Shown: positions 9,472 through 17,005 of the stretch, in pieces
How the letters are laid out: each line of letters opens with the position of its first letter
Position numbering within the stretch: the stretch's first letter is position 1
Assembly (NCBI RefSeq): GCF_039830095.1
Contig: NZ_CP142435.1
Span: forward strand, 1,178,001-1,242,000
Direction: 5' to 3'
From: Dolosigranulum savutiense
GTDB taxonomy: Bacteria > Bacillota > Bacilli > Lactobacillales > Carnobacteriaceae_A
Length of the DNA: 64,000 nucleotides
The notes under the pieces: model-generated
Seen by the model: the letters and a program-made list of their open reading frames with translations, nothing else
Told to the model about the DNA's origin: nothing
The model's database searches: none
Translations under genes and position numbers: made by a program

Positions 9472-9586
9472 AGCCAACTCCTAATAGATTGAAGCATAAA
9501 GCCATTCATTGAGAAATTAGTGCTTTGATTATTGAATTAACCATATTTTTGTTATAATTGGGATAAATATTAAGGAAGGTGATTTG

Positions 9587-10375
9587 ATGTCATTTTTTAC
9601 AGAAGATTATCTCGAAGGGGCAGGTGCGATTAAGCGCGAAGCAAAGGCACAATTGTCTGGCAACTGGAAGTCAATGATGTTACTTAGCTTAGTTCCCACA
9701 TTGCTCTCGATTGTGATTGTGTGGTTCTTTTCCGGTTCTTTGGCGGTTGGTATTTTGGGTGATCAGTCACGATTGGCTGCCCTCAATCAATTGACTCAGA
9801 ATAATGGATGGGAAATTAACTTGCACGTGACAACAGTGAATAATGGCCGACTCGTTCAGTGGGCCGTGCAAGCTTTCTTTGCGCTGATAACGGTTGGGAT
9901 TATCTATACGATGATTGACTATATTCGGGAAGATTACCAAGTCCGTCCACTTGAAGATGCGTTTAGTGCGTTTACAAGTGGTTATGGTTGGAAGCTGTTT
10001 TTAGTCTTCTTACTGAAGACAGTCTATACTATATTGTGGACCTTCGTGCTTATCATTCCCGGTATTATTAAGGGCTATTCTTACTCACAAGCTTACAATA
10101 TTTACCGCGATGCGCAGGAGAACGGGCATGATATATCGGTTAATGATGCGATTACAGCTAGTCGAGAAATGATGGATGGGCACAAATTTGATTTGTTTGC
10201 TTTGCAGATCAGTTTTGTTGGATGGTATATTCTATCGCTCTTCCTATTGGGGATTCCACTGCTTTGGGTCATTCCGTATGTCAACATGTCCACCGCTGTC
10301 TTCTACGAGAACATTTCAACGGACTATCTAGCGGAAAAATACAACATTCACCCACACGTGTCAAACATGGCATAA
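9587..10375 (+). CDS. DUF975 integral membrane protein
   Basis: 262-residue protein with about five hydrophobic segments and the family-typical cytoplasmic motif around GYSYSQAYNIYRDAQENG, matching DUF975. Function is unknown. AAGGAAGG upstream fits the ATG at 9587 better than the TTG at 9584. A TATAAT at 9553-9558 suggests its own promoter, and an intrinsic terminator follows, so it is probably monocistronic. Confidence 0.85.
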   Translation: MSFFTEDYLEGAGAIKREAKAQLSGNWKSMMLLSLVPTLLSIVIVWFFSGSLAVGILGDQSRLAALNQLTQNNGWEINLHVTTVNNGRLVQWAVQAFFALITVGIIYTMIDYIREDYQVRPLEDAFSAFTSGYGWKLFLVFLLKTVYTILWTFVLIIPGIIKGYSYSQAYNIYRDAQENGHDISVNDAITASREMMDGHKFDLFALQISFVGWYILSLFLLGIPLLWVIPYVNMSTAVFYENISTDYLAEKYNIHPHVSNMA

Positions 10376-10393
10376 TATTTATATGGATGAAAA

Positions 10394-10424
10394 GAAGCCC
10401 AACTAGTGTTAGTTGGGCTTTTTA
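10394..10424 (+). terminator. Terminator after the DUF975 gene
   Basis: AGCCCAACTA at 10396-10405 pairs perfectly with TAGTTGGGCT at 10410-10419 and is followed by T residues. Confidence 0.9.
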
Positions 10425-10574
10425 TGAACGATTATGCTATTCTTACAATGAAGATTAATCAATCGTAAATGTAATAAGATGATTTAGGGAATTCATCAAA
10501 TAAGAAAAAGAAAATGCTTGATTTAATAGTGATATTTAGTATAATAACAAATAAATATGCAGGAGGTGAAGGGG

Positions 10575-11807
10575 ATGTATCAAAGTTTAGTTATTTATGG
10601 TTATCAACACGCAAAAGATTTGTTGAATGAGTATAAAAGACGGTTTGAATCACCATCAGCTTTTCATACCAATTTAGAAATGATGCCCTTTTCGCAAAAA
10701 AAAGGTATTAAATTAACAGATCACCATTACGAATTATTTGGTGTAGCAATTCCAGAACATGTGAAGCTAGTTGAGATAATTGGACAACAGAGTCAAAAGA
10801 TTCAAGAAATTGTATCAGAACTCCCTAAGAGTGCGCTTGTATTTTTGAACCGAAAACAAATTATTAATGAGATTAAAAGTACAAACGATATCGAAGGGGT
10901 TCGGTCAACTAAAAAAGAAATTGGAGAAGCAATTGATGCGGAGCACTCTCATAAAAATGTTCGATTTAAACATATCGTGAATTCATATCAAAGCATAGTA
11001 TCTAGTAAGCCGTGTATCAAGGAATTGGAAGATATTCGTCAGATCTATGATAAAGTTGTTGCTGAAGAAATTGAAGAAGAGAACCAGTTAGATGGCACTT
11101 ATTTCCGAAATAGTTCAGTTAAAATATTCGATCAACGACAAGATCAGATTGTTCATAAAGGGACAGTCAGTGAAGCCCAAATCCAAAAAGAATTATTAAA
11201 TCTTATTCATTTTATGAATAATGATGAGTTATCGTTTATGTATAAGGCGATAATGACGCATTATTATTTTGAGTATATACATCCATTCTATGATGGGAAT
11301 GGACGAGTAGGGCGCTTTATTTTGTCATCTTATTTAGCTTATAAGTTAGATTATTTTACAGCTATATCCATATCAAGTGCTATTTACGAGAATAAAGCAA
11401 TATATGAAGAAGCATTCATAGATGTATCGCACAAAAATAATTTTGGTGATTTGACGTTATTCATCCATACTATATTAGATATCATCGCAAAAGGACAGAA
11501 AAAATCATTAGAAGAAATGAAAACATCTCGCTTAAAAATGGAGTATTTAGAAAAATATACACAGTCATTGGATTTAACAGAGGATCAACAACGGATTCTA
11601 TACCTTATCTGCGAACATGATACATTCGCCCTACCAGAAGAACCGATTGAGAATAGAACAATTAAGGAGGTACTAGGGGCAGGGTTTTCAAGAAAACGAG
11701 TCAATCAAGTTTTAAATGAATTAGAGGAACTCTCTTATGTCACAAAAGTCAAACAACGCCCAACCGCTTATCAGCTTTCGGGAGAAAAAATAGAAGACTT
11801 GCAGTAA
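10575..11807 (+). CDS. Fic family protein, class II with inhibitory helix
   Basis: 410-residue Fic protein, probably transferring AMP from ATP to a protein hydroxyl. The catalytic motif HPFYDGNGRVGR (236-247) is complete, with His236 as the base. The autoinhibitory motif TNDIEG (103-108) fits (S/T)xxxE(G/N) before the core, which defines class II. The last 80 residues resemble a winged-helix domain (EVLGAGFSRKRVNQVLNELEELSYV). The ATG at 10575 sits nine bases after AGGAGG; an ATG at 10557 precedes that site and is unlikely. TTGATT at 10518 and TATAAT at 10540 with 16-base spacing give a promoter. No separate antitoxin gene is adjacent. The gene is AT-richer than its neighbours, which suggests transfer. 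Confidence 0.92.
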   Translation: MYQSLVIYGYQHAKDLLNEYKRRFESPSAFHTNLEMMPFSQKKGIKLTDHHYELFGVAIPEHVKLVEIIGQQSQKIQEIVSELPKSALVFLNRKQIINEIKSTNDIEGVRSTKKEIGEAIDAEHSHKNVRFKHIVNSYQSIVSSKPCIKELEDIRQIYDKVVAEEIEEENQLDGTYFRNSSVKIFDQRQDQIVHKGTVSEAQIQKELLNLIHFMNNDELSFMYKAIMTHYYFEYIHPFYDGNGRVGRFILSSYLAYKLDYFTAISISSAIYENKAIYEEAFIDVSHKNNFGDLTLFIHTILDIIAKGQKKSLEEMKTSRLKMEYLEKYTQSLDLTEDQQRILYLICEHDTFALPEEPIENRTIKEVLGAGFSRKRVNQVLNELEELSYVTKVKQRPTAYQLSGEKIEDLQ

Positions 11808-11822
11808 ATTGCAGTAAATAGA

Positions 11823-11849
11823 AGCTCAGCTGGTGATAGTTGGGCTTTT
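11823..11849 (+). terminator. Terminator after the Fic gene
   Basis: AGCTCAGCT (11823-11831) pairs, with G-U pairs, with AGTTGGGCT (11838-11846), then four T. Confidence 0.7.
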
Positions 11850-11854
11850 GTTGT

Positions 11855-11886
11855 GCAAAAAAGACATCACAAAGGAGTGATGTCTT
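11855..11886 (-). terminator. Terminator after tenA (minus strand)
   Basis: Read on the minus strand, AAGACATCAC and GTGATGTCTT form a ten-pair stem (11861-11870 with 11877-11886) followed by six T. It faces the Fic terminator. Confidence 0.85.
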
Positions 11887-11940
11887 CTTGATGAATCCTA
11901 TATGTGGATAGAATTTGTGGATAGCGTTTAAGGGAATTGT

Positions 11941-12609
11941 TTAATCCACAGTCCAACTGTTATGTGTGTAAGCATCGTCCCAGAAGAGGAATTCATAATA
12001 CGTGCTCTGAGCGAAGATGTGAAGCAATTCTTGAATTTCTGTTTCTGATTTATCTTTAGCCAAGTCATTCATAATGGACTTGAACTTCTCAACAACAGCA
12101 GAGAATCCAGGATCAGCGTAAGTATTGATCCAGCGGGCATATAATTCGTTATCAGTGCCTTCTTCAAGCAAGTGCTGGCCGATTTGTTCGTAGAGCCAAT
12201 AGCATGGCAATAAGCAAGCAACCGTCTTGGCTGGATCACCCGTCTGAGCTTGAATCTTCAAGTGGTTCATATAAGCATATGCATTTGGACTTGGAATATA
12301 AGTTGCTAAGTCATCCTCTGTAATATTCAGATCCGTAATAAACGAATCGTGCAGCGACAGCTCATCTTGAATGGTACTCACAACCCCCTCTGAGAAAGCA
12401 AGTGCCAACTGCTTATCCTCCGTGTGATAAGCGGCTAGTGAATGCGCTGCTGCAAAACCTTCCAAATAATATGCATCCTGAATAACGTAGAACTTGAACG
12501 TCTCCTGATCAAGCGAACCATCAACTAACCCACGGACGAATGGGTGAGTAAAGCTTGCTTGCCACGTCTCCTTCACATATTCATAAGCGCGATCGGTAAA
12601 TGTTGTCAT
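11941..12609 (-). CDS. tenA: Aminopyrimidine aminohydrolase / thiaminase II TenA
   Basis: 222-residue cytosolic helical-bundle enzyme that hydrolyses 4-amino-5-aminomethyl-2-methylpyrimidine to hydroxymethylpyrimidine (HMP) in thiamine salvage, and can cleave thiamine itself. Catalytic Cys136 (LLPCYWLY), Asp45 (IQDAYYLE) and Glu206 (YYEFLFW) match the B. subtilis enzyme. The ATG at 12609 follows AAAGGA. A TPP riboswitch with an intrinsic terminator lies in its leader, so it should be made when thiamine is scarce. It is a single gene here; its partner pathway genes are near 47-52 kb under a second TPP riboswitch. Confidence 0.96.
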   Translation of the reverse strand: MTTFTDRAYEYVKETWQASFTHPFVRGLVDGSLDQETFKFYVIQDAYYLEGFAAAHSLAAYHTEDKQLALAFSEGVVSTIQDELSLHDSFITDLNITEDDLATYIPSPNAYAYMNHLKIQAQTGDPAKTVACLLPCYWLYEQIGQHLLEEGTDNELYARWINTYADPGFSAVVEKFKSIMNDLAKDKSETEIQELLHIFAQSTYYEFLFWDDAYTHNSWTVD

Positions 12610-12660
12610 AAACAAACATCCTTTCTTAGATAAATAGTTATCACTTTAAGGATGAGACTG

Positions 12661-12690
12661 AAAAAAGCCCTTACCCAAAAGTAAGTGCTC
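12661..12690 (-). terminator. Riboswitch-controlled terminator before tenA
   Basis: On the minus strand AGCACTTAC pairs with GTAAGGGCT with one mismatch, followed by six T. It sits between the TPP aptamer and tenA and is the likely OFF structure. Confidence 0.82.
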
Positions 12691-12717
12691 GAAAATGATA
12701 GCTAATATCTCTTCACG

Positions 12718-12792
12718 CAATCACTTTCCCTTCGCAAGCACTAACTTGACAGGTTCGATGGGTATCTCTCAGCATAACGCACCCCAAAATGA
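12718..12792 (-). promoter_or_regulatory. TPP riboswitch (THI element) of tenA
   Basis: Minus-strand sequence carries the THI-box signatures in order: GGGGTGC, GCTGAGAGATACCC, GAACCTG, and GCGAAGGGAA. These match the conserved thiamine pyrophosphate aptamer core. A terminator hairpin follows at 12661-12690, indicating transcriptional attenuation when TPP is bound. This element fills most of the 323-bp gap between tenA and tRNA-Thr. Confidence 0.95.
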
Positions 12793-12932
12793 TCTCTCTA
12801 ATTCTATCTCAACTATATCATAAGTCCTAACAGAATAAAATGAATTTGTTTATTATTCCGGAAGAATTCAAGGGGATATCTTGCATTCTTGGACTAAACA
12901 TGATACAATATTACTGTTGTGAGGATAATTAT

Positions 12933-13005
12933 GCCGACATAGCTCAGTAGGTAGAGCGCATCCATGGTAAGGATGAGGTCACGGGTTCAAATCCCGTTGT
13001 TGGCT
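12933..13005 (+). tRNA. tRNA-Thr (anticodon GGT)
   Basis: 73-base cloverleaf. Acceptor GCCGACA pairs with TGTTGGC including a G-U; the anticodon stem CATCC/GGATG encloses ATGGTAA with anticodon GGT; the T arm ACGGGTTCAAATCCCGT is standard. It is a single tRNA, immediately followed by a tandem repeat. Confidence 0.96.
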
Positions 13006-13013
13006 TACAAAAT

Positions 13014-13147
13014 AGGAGTGGCTCATTTAGGAGTGGCTCATTTAGGAGTGGCTCATTTAGGAGTGGCTCATTTAGGAGTGGCTCATTTAGGAGTGGCTCA
13101 TTTAGGAGTGGCTCATTTAGGAGTGGCTCATTTAGGAGTGGCTCATT
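13014..13147 (+). repeat. Minisatellite of nine 15-bp units beside tRNA-Thr
   Basis: The unit AGGAGTGGCTCATTT repeats head-to-tail at 13014, 13029, 13044, 13059, 13074, 13089, 13104, 13119 and 13134 with no visible divergence; only the last copy is one base short. It starts eight bases after the tRNA. The unit length is a multiple of three, so frames on both strands stay open through it and would encode (VAHLG)n or (NEPLL)n, but neither has a ribosome binding site. Confidence 0.97.
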
Positions 13148-13148
13148 G

Positions 13149-13505
13149 TAGGTCATTCTTTTTTTATACCTAAAATTCTTCTGCTGAAATTAACCTGAGT
13201 AATTTTCATACTTGAAATATCATTTAATTGAAAGTTGAAAAATCGTTGGGCGACTTACAATTACATAGTAGAAACAATAGACTAGCTAGTTTTATATTAA
13301 TTACCAATTGCTCACAAGTGAACAATATCGCTTGCAATCAAATTTTATCATAAGACTAAAAATGAAAGAATCATTATTAATCTACCAAGAATTATGAACT
13401 TCTTGTGGGAGAAGTATCAAGAGTCTTCCACTCGAAAATCAATGACTAGTTTTATCATGGCGTCATTCGGATAGAGTGTGTTTTTCTAAAAAAGGAGGAT
13501 AAAAG
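13149..13505 (+). other. Gene-poor 357-bp gap with two micro-ORFs
   Basis: AT-rich DNA between the minisatellite and the ABC operon. No intact gene is evident. Two tiny overlapping frames occur: 13362-13397 (MKESLLIYQEL) and 13394-13474 (26 codons, MNFLWEKYQESSTRKS...). Neither has a convincing ribosome site. The first shares 21 identical bases with the start of the small gene at 15156, so this may be a decayed duplicate. Confidence 0.4.
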
Positions 13506-14366
13506 ATGTTAAGTATGCAATCAATTTCGAAAAAATATGGAGAACTATATGCACTAAAAGATGCTAAATTAGAGATAAAGAAAGGTGAGATGGTCGCATT
13601 AATTGGAAATAATGGATCCGGAAAAACGACATTGATGAAAATTATTAGTGGTATTACTAAAGCGAGTACCGGAACTTTTGAGTGGGAAACCAATCGTCAA
13701 ACTAATTTGATTGAAACACCTGAGTTCTTTGATTATCTATCTGGATATAAGAATTTAGAATATTTTCGCATTCAAAGAGGGATTCAAGATCAACATATTA
13801 TCGAAGATATACTGGAAAGAGTCGGGTTACCGAATGATCGTAAAAAATTTAAACAGTATTCATTAGGGATGAAGCAACGATTAGCCATAGGGTTGTGTTT
13901 GTTAGGGAATCCTGAATTTATGGTTTTGGATGAGCCCACAAATGGAGTGGATGCTCAGGGGATTATCGACATTCGAAATTTACTCTTAACTTTAAACAAA
14001 GAAGAGCAATTGACGATGTTGATTAGTAGCCATAATATAAATGAACTTTACAATATCGCCACTCGATTTGTGTTTATCAAAAGTGGAGAGATCAAAAAAG
14101 ATATCAGTAAATCAGAATTAAATGAAAATATCGGAACGTTTTACCAAGTGAATATCGGCCGGATACAAGATATAGAAACGCTAATAAACGACAAGGTATT
14201 ACAGTCAAATTATTATATAGTCGACGACAAGAATACGCTAAAATTGGTTAAAAATTCTGAAACAAGTCAATTTATTGAACAATTGTCTCAAAAAGAGCTT
14301 ATTGACGATATATCTGAAGTGCAAGTGATGCTAGAAGACTATTATCTAGAAATAATGAAAGGGTAG
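13506..14366 (+). CDS. ABC transporter ATP-binding protein (BcrA-like)
   Basis: 286-residue ATPase. Walker A GNNGSGKTT (34-42), signature SLGMKQRL, and Walker B VLDEPTNG are intact, with a C-terminal extension of about 70 residues as in bacitracin/lantibiotic-type exporters. AAGGAGG precedes the ATG. The permease gene starts eight bases downstream. An export or self-protection role against an antimicrobial peptide is plausible by family, but the substrate cannot be read. Base composition is AT-rich like the rest of this accessory patch. Confidence 0.9.
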   Translation: MLSMQSISKKYGELYALKDAKLEIKKGEMVALIGNNGSGKTTLMKIISGITKASTGTFEWETNRQTNLIETPEFFDYLSGYKNLEYFRIQRGIQDQHIIEDILERVGLPNDRKKFKQYSLGMKQRLAIGLCLLGNPEFMVLDEPTNGVDAQGIIDIRNLLLTLNKEEQLTMLISSHNINELYNIATRFVFIKSGEIKKDISKSELNENIGTFYQVNIGRIQDIETLINDKVLQSNYYIVDDKNTLKLVKNSETSQFIEQLSQKELIDDISEVQVMLEDYYLEIMKG

Positions 14367-14373
14367 AAAGCTC

Positions 14374-15129
14374 ATGATGAAAAAATATATCTATTCAGAA
14401 CTATACCGAATCAAACATATTCGAATGTATATCGCATTATTTTTCATAACAATTTTACTACCGATAGCTACAACAGCTTTTCTTTCGATAATTTCTCTCC
14501 AGCAGACGGAGCCTACTACGAAAGAATTTGGTTTGTATTCATTGTATATGTTAATATTTATTGGTTTTTACTTAGCCTATCCGATTGTTATTTGTGCGAA
14601 CACAGTGAAACCTAAATACGTTGAACGACAAATTTTGTCATCAGGGATTACAAAAAACATTCTATATTTTTCTGATTTATTTTATATTAACATTATCCAA
14701 CTAATTATGTTAGTATTGTATTCGGTGTCTAGTATCATATCGACTACCTTACTGTTAGAAAGCGCTCCAGGGGCAGAAAATTCACTGGACTTAGTTACCG
14801 TGAAAGAATTTATAATAATGATGTGTTGTATCTATATAACTATGATATTAGCTAGCGTCATACTATATAGTTTACAGTTAGTGTTGAGCAATAAAATTTT
14901 TGCGACAGGATTATTTGTCTTTTTAGGCTATGTTATTCCATTAATTATTGCACAAATTAGATACTTTTTAGAAATAGTAGATGCAGTTGCTCAAATAATT
15001 CCGTTTTTACAAATTGCCTTTTTCTATAAAGGGGATAGTCCATTAAGTATGTTATTGCTTATTCATGGTATTTGGATAGCAGTGACCATTATGATATGTA
15101 ACACGATTTATAACAAAATAGAAGCTTAA
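14374..15129 (+). CDS. ABC-2 type permease
   Basis: 251-residue protein with six hydrophobic segments, N-terminal basic SELYRIKHIRMY stretch, and the general look of ABC-2 permeases paired with BcrA-type ATPases. Two successive ATG codons (14374 and 14377) are possible starts. It lies between its ATPase and a 60-residue membrane protein and ends 26 bp before the latter. Confidence 0.85.
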   Translation: MMKKYIYSELYRIKHIRMYIALFFITILLPIATTAFLSIISLQQTEPTTKEFGLYSLYMLIFIGFYLAYPIVICANTVKPKYVERQILSSGITKNILYFSDLFYINIIQLIMLVLYSVSSIISTTLLLESAPGAENSLDLVTVKEFIIMMCCIYITMILASVILYSLQLVLSNKIFATGLFVFLGYVIPLIIAQIRYFLEIVDAVAQIIPFLQIAFFYKGDSPLSMLLLIHGIWIAVTIMICNTIYNKIEA

Positions 15130-15155
15130 AAATAATAAGAAGGAGTTGTTGAAAA

Positions 15156-15338
15156 ATGAAAGAATCATTATTTTTTGTGTCACTATTGTTTTTAGCAGTG
15201 TTTTTAATCTTAGGAGTTTATTGGCTAACCCAGCGATGGGTATACGATGTTGATGTTAGGGGATTGCGTAAATGGATTTTAACGTCCTTTGTATTGTACG
15301 CTATTACTTATGGAATTAGCTTGTATTTAATTAATTAA
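15156..15338 (+). CDS. Small two-helix membrane protein of the ABC operon
   Basis: 60-residue hydrophobic protein with two predicted transmembrane helices (about 5-26 and 40-58) joined by a charged loop QRWVYDVDVRGLRK. AAGGAG lies ten bases before the ATG, so translation is credible. Position after the ABC permease suggests an accessory or immunity subunit. I do not recognise the family. Its first bases are duplicated at 13358-13378. Confidence 0.72.
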   Translation: MKESLFFVSLLFLAVFLILGVYWLTQRWVYDVDVRGLRKWILTSFVLYAITYGISLYLIN

Positions 15339-15457
15339 AACTAGTAACAATTTTTAGCTACAGGCATGCCATTGTGCTTAATATCAAATCATCGTGATTG
15401 CCGTAATGGTAAGAAATATAACAAAATTAATCTCTATTTTTAATTTAATAGGAATAG

Positions 15458-15485
15458 ACCAATAGCCCTGTACAGGGCTATTGGT
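15458..15485. repeat. Perfect 28-bp palindrome
   Basis: Two 14-base arms meet without a spacer (ACCAATAGCCCTGT and its complement). It lies 120 bp after the small membrane protein and six bases before an intrinsic terminator. Could be a strong hairpin, an operator or a recombination site. Confidence 0.75.
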
Positions 15486-15490
15486 AAGGG

Positions 15491-15530
15491 CACCACGTAT
15501 GTTCTCTAGTAGAAGGCGTGGTGTTTTTGT
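15491..15530 (+). terminator. Terminator of the ABC operon
   Basis: CACCACG (15491-15497) pairs with CGTGGTG (15517-15523), followed by TTTTTGTTT. Confidence 0.75.
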
Positions 15531-15572
15531 TTATACCATTGGGAAATCCCCAATAGTTGGGTAATGTGTGCA

Positions 15573-16895
15573 GAAAAGTAGTTCGTACATTTTTCTGAAT
15601 TGCAACAAAAGATGCAATAACTTTTTGGTGATATTTTCTCTGTGTAACGATAGTGCTTCTGGGCCTTTCAGGAGGCAATTGCCTCCTGAAAGGCTTCAAA
15701 TTTTTCGTTAGCTGATAATCCATCAAATAATAATCGCGGATAGTCATTAATTGTTTTCTCGATTTCTTTTATTTCATTCAAGCTCCATTGACTAATGTCA
15801 CTCCCCTTGGGAATAAATCGCCGAAGAAGTGTATGCATCTGTTCATTTGATCCCCGCTCATAGGAACTGTAGGGCTGACAATAGAATATATGAGTCCGTT
15901 TATTCTCGCGGGATTTGACAGTCCCTTCTAAGGTCTCATAATCTAGAAATTCAGAGCCATTATCCACTGTAATTGATTTAAATTGCTGTTTGAACCGCTC
16001 GGTCCCCAAAGAGTCTTCTAATTCATCTAGTTGTTTTAGCACTTGGGCCTGTGTTTGACTCGTCATTTTTCGAATAATCGATTTTCGTGTTTTTCGTTCA
16101 ACGAGAGTTAACAGACATGTTTTACTGTGTCCTTTCCCAGATTCGACACAATCCATTTCCCAATGTCCTTCTTCTTCTCGATTGTTTATCGACTCACTTC
16201 GGTACTTAATCAATCGGTTAGGGGGGACAACTTTTTTTCGTTTCTTGACGTGATGATATGGGCGTCTTTGTGTTTTTCCTTCTCGGGGCAAATGGTCTTG
16301 TGTTAACTTCTCAAACTTATTATCATCAATATAATGATAAATTGTTCTTAAACAAGGGAGTTGATCAGGGGTGAATGTATCTCCTTTTTTTAAGCGTTGT
16401 AGCGCTGCATAAGGCGAATATTTTTGCGAAATAATAATGGTTTCTATTGCTTTTAAGACGGGGTCCCCAGGACTAAACTCTGGATCTGGTCCTTTATTTG
16501 TTTTTCCTTTATCAATCTTTTCTTGGGCAACACTAGCGGAATAGATGGTATATTCTCTCCATAATGGATCCTTTTGAGTCACTTGGCCACGTTTTAATTC
16601 TCTTGAAATGGTGGATGGATGAACCCCTAATTCATCTGCCATATCTGCTTGAGTCAATCGCTTATGCTTAGGGAGCTGGGGATTTTGACGAGCCATTTTT
16701 TCTAAGTATTCCCGATCATCTTCATCTAAATGTTTACCTTTTGGCTTTAATTTGGTACACTTAACGTGAGTCATATTTCTCTGTCCTTTCTGTATGGTGT
16801 GGATACTATCAGATTAACAGAGAATATGGCTTTTTTTAAGTGTTTTCCTTCTTGCATTTAATTATACAACTCACCTAGTTCGTACATTTTCTGAT
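15573..16895. mobile_element. IS30-family insertion sequence, ends approximate
   Basis: A complete IS30-type transposase gene lies inside. Both flanks carry similar sequence around AGTTCGTACATTTT at about 15588 and 16877, each next to a CAGAAAA block that reads inward from the two ends with interruptions. A second weaker inverted similarity (CTCTGT..TAA..GATAGT) lies nearer the gene at about 15638 and 16810. The exact termini and target duplication cannot be fixed by eye. The element lies in the AT-rich patch between the ABC operon and the HEPN gene. Confidence 0.6.
15668..16774 (-). CDS. IS30-family transposase
   Basis: 368-residue DDE transposase, apparently intact. An N-terminal helix-turn-helix (LTQADMADELGVHPSTISREL, about 40-60) recognises the ends, and the integrase-like core has Asp208 (HWEMDCV), Asp271 (TVDNGSEF) and Glu311 (RGSNEQMH), the IS30 pattern. 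Its last codons lie in a palindrome CTTTCAGGAGGCAATTG that continues symmetrically across the stop, which may act as a hairpin end. No frameshift is visible. Confidence 0.95.
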   Translation of the reverse strand: MTHVKCTKLKPKGKHLDEDDREYLEKMARQNPQLPKHKRLTQADMADELGVHPSTISRELKRGQVTQKDPLWREYTIYSASVAQEKIDKGKTNKGPDPEFSPGDPVLKAIETIIISQKYSPYAALQRLKKGDTFTPDQLPCLRTIYHYIDDNKFEKLTQDHLPREGKTQRRPYHHVKKRKKVVPPNRLIKYRSESINNREEEGHWEMDCVESGKGHSKTCLLTLVERKTRKSIIRKMTSQTQAQVLKQLDELEDSLGTERFKQQFKSITVDNGSEFLDYETLEGTVKSRENKRTHIFYCQPYSSYERGSNEQMHTLLRRFIPKGSDISQWSLNEIKEIEKTINDYPRLLFDGLSANEKFEAFQEAIAS

Positions 16896-17005
16896 TTTCT
16901 ATTGACTTCTATTACGTGTCATTGTATACTGTATTTAACAAAGATAACTCGTGAAGGATTAAAGCTGAGTTCCCGAATGGGAGTAAGTCGTAAAGACGAG
17001 AATTC

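Noticed and set aside
13014-13147. Possible CRISPR array
   Set aside because: The units are directly contiguous with no spacers, and no cas gene is in the window.
12944-13173. Open frames on both strands encoding (VAHLG)n and (NEPLL)n repeats
   Set aside because: They exist only because a 15-bp unit without stops is repeated. Both overlap tRNA-Thr and lack ribosome binding sites.
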